DNA of 8,942 nucleotides, from positions 1-8,942 of the forward strand of contig SYEN01000443.1 of assembly GCA_005800795.1 (NCBI GenBank), read 5' to 3'. How positions within the stretch are numbered: the first letter of the stretch is position 1; every line of letters starts with the position of its first letter. The position numbers and the translations under genes are program-made. The DNA comes from Burkholderiales bacterium. Lineage in GTDB: Bacteria; Pseudomonadota; Gammaproteobacteria; Burkholderiales; SG8-41. A model generated the notes under the pieces. That model was not told where the DNA came from. It saw only the letters and a list, made by a program, of their open reading frames with translations, and did no database searches. Shown one piece after another: positions 5,709 to 8,942 of the stretch.

Positions 5709-7849
5709 GAAACCTCACCCTGTCGGCGCAAAGGGCACGTCGCAGCATCGAAATTCTCGTCGCTGACGCGTTTGAAAATAGCTTCGAGCGCGGCCTCTTC
5801 CGTGTCGAAAAAATTATCCATGCCGATGCTGGTTTCAAGCCCGGTACGCCGCAACACGTCCCGTACGGACAATTTCATGCCCGAAAACACCATGGTCATT
5901 CCCCGCGCCTGCAGGCGCGCGACAAGATGACGTATGACTTCCTCGCCGGAGCCGTCGATTTCATTGATCGCGTCGCTGACCACCAGAATGTATTGCGCTT
6001 TCGGGTGGCGCGCAGCTTCTTCGAGCAGGATGTCCTCGAAGTACGGCACGTTGGCAAAATACAGCGCCCCGTCAAAACGCATGGCGATCACGTACTCGCT
6101 GGTGGGCAGCCCGAACAGCCGCGCATCACGCAACGAGCCGTCGGCATGGCGCGAGAGAATGACGACACTAGGATTCATGGTACGGTACAGGTACAGCACC
6201 ACGGCGAGCGCTGCGCCCACCAGCAACCCGGTATCGAGGTGCGGGGCGAAACCCAATGTGGCGACAAAGGTCACCACCGCGGCTATGCCGTCGTGCCGGT
6301 GCGCGCGCCACGCGTGCAGGATGGCCTTGAAATTGATGAGATTTCCCACCGCCATCATAATCACCGCCGCCAGCACCGCTTGCGGCAAGTGGTACAGGGC
6401 CGGCGTAAACAGCAGCAGCGTAACCAGCACGATCGCCGCGGTAACCACCGACGACAGGCCGCTCACCGCGCCCGCCGTGAGATTGACCGCTGAGCGCGAA
6501 AACGATCCGCTCACCGGAAACGCCTTGCAAAAACCGCTGGCAATGTTGGCGAGCCCCTGCCCGATCAATTCCTGATTCGGGTCGATGCGCTGGCGTGTGC
6601 GGGTGGCCATCGACTTTGCCACCGACACCGCTTCCATAAAGCCGACCAGCGTGATGACCAGCGCCGTGCTGAACAGCGCCGACAGCAAGTCCCAACTGAT
6701 CTTCGGCACGGCGAGACTTGGCACGCCGGGCGGAATCGTGCCGACCACTTCGCCGCCACCGGAGAGATGCACTGTGCCGTTGTCAATTTTGGAGACGCGC
6801 CAGATGCGCCCGTCGGTCGGGGCGCCCGCGGGCTTGAGATTCTCGGCGTGATAACGCGGCGTGTCGCCGCTCACCTGCACCAGACGGAACTTGCGCAATT
6901 CCGCCAGCCGCAGGCTGCGTTCGCGCTCGATGATGCGGCTCTCGAACAACAGCACATCAACGTCGTAGTGGAGCGCGAGCGTCCGCGGATGGCCCTCAGG
7001 ATGCTCGCGTGCGAGCTTCTGAATGTCGATTTTCTTCGCCGCGATTTCCCGTTCGAGTTCGACCACGCGCGAGTTGGTGCTCATCACGGCTTCGATCACG
7101 ACGCGTACCGGCAGATCACCGAAGCCGGCGAGCTCCGCGCGCCCCGTGCGCTCGAACCCGACGGCCCAACTGACCAGCGTGGCCAGGGTCACCGCCGCCA
7201 GCACGCCGGGCCATTTCGGCCGGTACTTTTTCATCAACATCATGACGGCAAACGCCGCCAACCCCATGGCGAGCGTCGGCCAGTGCGTGTCGCCGACGAG
7301 CCGCAACACGCCCCAGATATCAACCAGGAAATGTTCGCTGCGCCCGACCGACACGCCCAGCAGCTTGTTCAACTGTGACAGCGCGATAATGATCGCCGCC
7401 GCGTTGGTAAAACCCACCACCACCGGATGCGACAGAAAATTAACGATGGCGCCCAACCGGAATAGTCCCAGCGCGAGTTCCATGACGCCGACGATCAGTG
7501 CCAGCGCAATGGCCAGCGTGATGAACTGCTCGGTGCCGGGCGTGGCGAAGCGCGCCAACGTCGTGCCGGTCAGCAGCGACACCATGGCCACCGGCCCGGT
7601 TGCCAACTGCCGCGACGAACCCCACAGCGCACCAATCAACACCGGCAAAAACGCGGCATACAGGCCGTAGTAGGGTGGCAGCCCCGCGAGTTGCGCGTAA
7701 GCCATCGACTGCGGCACCAGCACCATCGCCACCGTGATGCCGGCAATAACGTCGGCACGCAGGTTTTCGCGCGACATGGGCCACCAGGCGAGAAACGGAA
7801 ACGCACGCGGAAGCCAGGGATGCTTGGCGTAGCGATTCGGTGGAGTCAA
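5705..7849 (-). CDS. SulP-family anion transporter with STAS domain and large loop insertion
   Basis: Inner-membrane anion transporter of the SLC26/SulP family, 714 residues against about 550-600 for many bacterial members. Residues 33-55 (ADVIAGITVAMVLVPQSMAYA) are the typical first membrane helix; further hydrophobic segments lie at about 58-75, 109-160, 187-232, 385-413, 460-512 and 521-556. PVSGSFSRSAVN (445-456) is the conserved substrate-site helix. Residues about 560-697 form a STAS domain with DGSGEE (632-637). About 130 residues (around 238-368) are inserted where relatives have a short loop before the GTIPPGVPSLAVP segment (370-382); much of it is charged and looks helical. Sulfate, bicarbonate or another anion could be the substrate. 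The start is a TTG without a visible Shine-Dalgarno; no ATG or GTG lies upstream in frame for at least 30 codons, and M25 would cut into the conserved N-terminus. Confidence 0.92.
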   Translation of the reverse strand: MTPPNRYAKHPWLPRAFPFLAWWPMSRENLRADVIAGITVAMVLVPQSMAYAQLAGLPPYYGLYAAFLPVLIGALWGSSRQLATGPVAMVSLLTGTTLARFATPGTEQFITLAIALALIVGVMELALGLFRLGAIVNFLSHPVVVGFTNAAAIIIALSQLNKLLGVSVGRSEHFLVDIWGVLRLVGDTHWPTLAMGLAAFAVMMLMKKYRPKWPGVLAAVTLATLVSWAVGFERTGRAELAGFGDLPVRVVIEAVMSTNSRVVELEREIAAKKIDIQKLAREHPEGHPRTLALHYDVDVLLFESRIIERERSLRLAELRKFRLVQVSGDTPRYHAENLKPAGAPTDGRIWRVSKIDNGTVHLSGGGEVVGTIPPGVPSLAVPKISWDLLSALFSTALVITLVGFMEAVSVAKSMATRTRQRIDPNQELIGQGLANIASGFCKAFPVSGSFSRSAVNLTAGAVSGLSSVVTAAIVLVTLLLFTPALYHLPQAVLAAVIMMAVGNLINFKAILHAWRAHRHDGIAAVVTFVATLGFAPHLDTGLLVGAALAVVLYLYRTMNPSVVILSRHADGSLRDARLFGLPTSEYVIAMRFDGALYFANVPYFEDILLEEAARHPKAQYILVVSDAINEIDGSGEEVIRHLVARLQARGMTMVFSGMKLSVRDVLRRTGLETSIGMDNFFDTEEAALEAIFKRVSDENFDAATCPLRRQGEVS

Positions 7850-7870
7850 GTGGCGGCGTCTAGGGTTATC

Positions 7871-7885
7871 GCGCTCGGCGAGCGC
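7871..7885. repeat. Perfect palindrome in SulP leader
   Basis: GCGCTCG and CGAGCGC flank a single G (7 + 1 + 7). It lies 9 bases past the candidate SulP -10 and 21 bases before the TTG start. It shares the GCGCTC...GAGCGC arms with the palindrome at 7939-7953, with a central spacing of 3 rather than 1. It may be an operator or an RNA hairpin. Confidence 0.6.
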
Positions 7886-7894
7886 GCGCCGCCC

Positions 7895-7923
7895 ATTATC
7901 TGCGATAGCGCCAACAACGGCAA
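7895..7923 (-). promoter_or_regulatory. Candidate SulP promoter
   Basis: On the minus strand TTGCCG (7923-7918) is followed after exactly 17 bases by GATAAT (7900-7895), a good -10. The implied start near 7888 would give a leader of about 40 bases to the TTG at 7849, which fits the chosen start. This is by-eye matching to the sigma-70 consensus. Confidence 0.5.
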
Positions 7924-7929
7924 TTCGGT

Positions 7930-7935
7930 TATAAT
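7930..7935 (+). promoter_or_regulatory. Candidate -10 box for the cytochrome c operon
   Basis: A perfect TATAAT on the plus strand, with no good -35 at 16-18 bases upstream, so activator help would be expected if it is used. It would start transcription near 7942, inside the palindrome 7939-7953, and give a leader of about 120 bases. The stretch 7954-8061 holds no other clear feature. Confidence 0.45.
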
Positions 7936-7938
7936 CGT

Positions 7939-7953
7939 GGCGCTCCGAGCGCC
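7939..7953. repeat. Perfect palindrome at the cytochrome c promoter
   Basis: GGCGCTC and GAGCGCC flank a single C (7 + 1 + 7), 3 bases past the TATAAT at 7930-7935. Its position over the expected transcription start suits a repressor site or a 5' hairpin. Its arms match those of the palindrome at 7871-7885. Confidence 0.6.
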
Positions 7954-8061
7954 GGGAAGCGCCAGAAAATGCGCTGTCAAAAACGCCTGAACCTTCCCGG
8001 GACTATTCACTGGATCACACCGGAGCGCACCGAAAATGACCAACGCTGGGCAGGAGTGACG

Positions 8062-8430
8062 ATGAAGCGGATGCGAAAGGCTGGATTGGGGATGGCTTCC
8101 ATGTTGACGCTGGTGGCGTCGCTGGGTAGTGGCGCTGCCTGGGGGCAAACGGCCCCGGCGGGTGACGCCGCCAATGGCGCGAAACTGAATTCCATGTGTA
8201 TCGGTTGCCACAGCATCGCCGGCTACAAAACCGCCTTCCCCGAGGTTTACAGCGTGCCCAAAATCGGCGGACAACACGCCGCTTACATAGTCAAGGCGCT
8301 ACAAGCCTACAAATCGGGCGACCGCAAGCACCCCAGCATGGTGGGCATCGCTGCCAGCCTGTCAGACAAGGACATGGCTGACCTCGCGGCCTACTACAGC
8401 GCCGGCCCCGGTAAAACCGCCAGCAAATAA
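8062..8430 (+). CDS. Periplasmic monohaem cytochrome c (class I, c553/c4-half type)
   Basis: Small exported electron carrier of 122 residues. The start at 8062 has AGGAG at 8052-8056 and opens a signal peptide: KRMRK at 2-6, hydrophobic core 8-26, cleavage probably near AAWG28. The ORF is open 31 codons further upstream, but that extension is not signal-like and lacks a ribosome site. The haem is attached at CIGCH (46-50), with H50 as one axial ligand; M93 in HPSM is the probable second. The C-terminal SDKDMADLAAYYSA is the closing helix common in this class. It is followed by a second cytochrome gene after 15 bases, forming an operon. Partner enzyme or oxidase is not in the window. Confidence 0.93.
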   Translation: MKRMRKAGLGMASMLTLVASLGSGAAWGQTAPAGDAANGAKLNSMCIGCHSIAGYKTAFPEVYSVPKIGGQHAAYIVKALQAYKSGDRKHPSMVGIAASLSDKDMADLAAYYSAGPGKTASK

Positions 8431-8445
8431 TCCGGAGACAACAAC

Positions 8446-8775
8446 ATGAAAAAACTCTCGATACTGGCTACTTTGGCATGCAGCGCAGCACTCATGGTCA
8501 GCGGCCCGGCATCCGCCGGAAATCCCGCCGCTGGCAAGGAAAAATCCAAGACCTGTGCCGCCTGTCATGGTGCGGACGGCAACAGCGCCAGCGCAGATTT
8601 CCCGAAGCTCGCCGGGCAGTATTACGATTACCTGGTCAAGTCATTGCAAGGGTATAAAGCCGGCACGCGTAAAAACCCGATCATGGCCCCCATGGGCGCC
8701 AATCTGTCGCAACGCGATATCGAAGATCTCGCCGCTTATTATTCGTCGCAGCAGGGGCTGGAAATATTCCGTTAA
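8446..8775 (+). CDS. Periplasmic monohaem cytochrome c (class I)
   Basis: Second exported cytochrome, 109 residues. Signal peptide 1-24 ends in ASA before GNPAAG. Haem motif CAACH (37-41) is followed by GADGNS; the distal ligand is M80 or M83 (NPIMAPM), and the closing helix is SQRDIEDLAAYYSSQ. CCGGAG at 8432-8437 precedes the ATG by 8 bases. It resembles the first gene in plan (KSLQGYKAG here, KALQAYKSG there), so the two probably arose by duplication. Together they look like the two halves of a dihaem cytochrome c4 encoded as separate proteins. The gene converges on nth, with a hairpin between. Confidence 0.93.
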   Translation: MKKLSILATLACSAALMVSGPASAGNPAAGKEKSKTCAACHGADGNSASADFPKLAGQYYDYLVKSLQGYKAGTRKNPIMAPMGANLSQRDIEDLAAYYSSQQGLEIFR

Positions 8776-8793
8776 GTTGTTGTTAGTTAAATC

Positions 8794-8823
8794 TGAAACG
8801 TGAGCCAGCCGTCTCGCGTTTCA
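8794..8823 (+). terminator. Hairpin between convergent cytochrome c and nth genes
   Basis: TGAAACGTGAG pairs with CTCGCGTTTCA (11 pairs, one a G-T wobble) around an eight-base loop, 18 bases after the cytochrome stop. No T-run follows on either strand, so it is not a textbook intrinsic terminator, but its place between convergent genes suggests a two-way stop or transcript-end stabiliser. Confidence 0.5.
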
Positions 8824-8841
8824 TATGTCGCGCTCCAAGCT

Positions 8842-8942
8842 TCACTTTTCACGGCCCTTCCACTCACACAAGTCGCGGATCAAACATTCGCCGCACTTGG
8901 GTGAACGCGCCACGCAAACGTAACGGCCATGCAGGATCAGCC
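8842..8942 (-). CDS. nth: Endonuclease III, C-terminal end (partial, N-terminus outside window)
   Basis: The last 32 codons of a DNA glycosylase/AP lyase that removes oxidised pyrimidines in base excision repair. The translated end reads LILHGRYVCVARSPKCGECL and on to a TGA at 8844-8842. Four cysteines spaced C-x6-C-x2-C-x5-C are the ligands of the [4Fe-4S] cluster found at the end of endonuclease III, and LILHGR is the conserved lead-in to it. MutY shares this cluster spacing, but there a further C-terminal domain follows; here the protein stops 7 residues past the last cysteine, which fits Nth. The bulk of the gene lies beyond the right edge. Confidence 0.92.
   Translation of the reverse strand, partial: LILHGRYVCVARSPKCGECLIRDLCEWKGREK

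Noticed and set aside
5927..6575. Overlapping plus-strand ORFs opposite SulP
   Set aside because: Two long open frames in different phases opposite one GC-rich gene are typical antisense artefacts; neither resembles a known protein.
7969..8061. Extended N-terminus of the first cytochrome c from an ATG at 7969
   Set aside because: The 31 added residues precede a proper signal peptide and the ATG at 8062 has AGGAG five bases upstream.

Overview
The window reads as chromosomal DNA of a Gram-negative proteobacterium, most likely a betaproteobacterium. The basis is moderately high GC, a GltIJK-type acidic amino acid transporter close in sequence to the E. coli one, a pair of small periplasmic c-type cytochromes of a kind common in Betaproteobacteria, and endonuclease III. 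Genus cannot be fixed from the sequence alone. There are no RNA genes, transposases, phage genes or CRISPR arrays. Ten protein-coding genes are present, two of them cut by the window edges.

Layout. Bases 1-4651 are a minus-strand block read right to left: an aspartate/glutamate racemase (3962-4651), the glutamate/aspartate binding protein GltI (2782-3708) with a strong intrinsic terminator (2728-2755), a response-regulator/metallo-beta-lactamase fusion (1296-2513), then the permeases GltJ (495-1223) and GltK (1-492, running off the left edge). A cupin gene (4697-5083) is divergent from the racemase across 45 bases and converges on a PduO-type cobalamin adenosyltransferase gene (5103-5669). 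That gene lies 35 bases downstream of a SulP-family anion transporter (5705-7849). SulP diverges from two tandem periplasmic monohaem cytochromes c (8062-8430 and 8446-8775). These converge, across a hairpin, on the C-terminal end of nth (8842-8942).

How the genes fit together. The racemase and GltI/J/K form a plausible acidic amino acid uptake and interconversion group, though the REC-MBL gene and a terminator split the binding protein from its permeases. The two cytochromes form an operon and look like periplasmic electron carriers. SulP and the adenosyltransferase are probably co-transcribed, with no obvious metabolic link.

Most noteworthy are: (1) an AT-rich repeat of about 28 bases present three times in 1.9 kb, each copy in an intergenic gap, in the same orientation, at or just past the end of a minus-strand gene; (2) the REC-MBL fusion, a phosphorylation-type receiver joined to a metal-dependent hydrolase with no DNA-binding domain; (3) a roughly 130-residue, largely charged insertion inside SulP; and (4) paired GCGCTC/GAGCGC palindromes placed just downstream of two divergent promoter-like sequences between SulP and the cytochromes.
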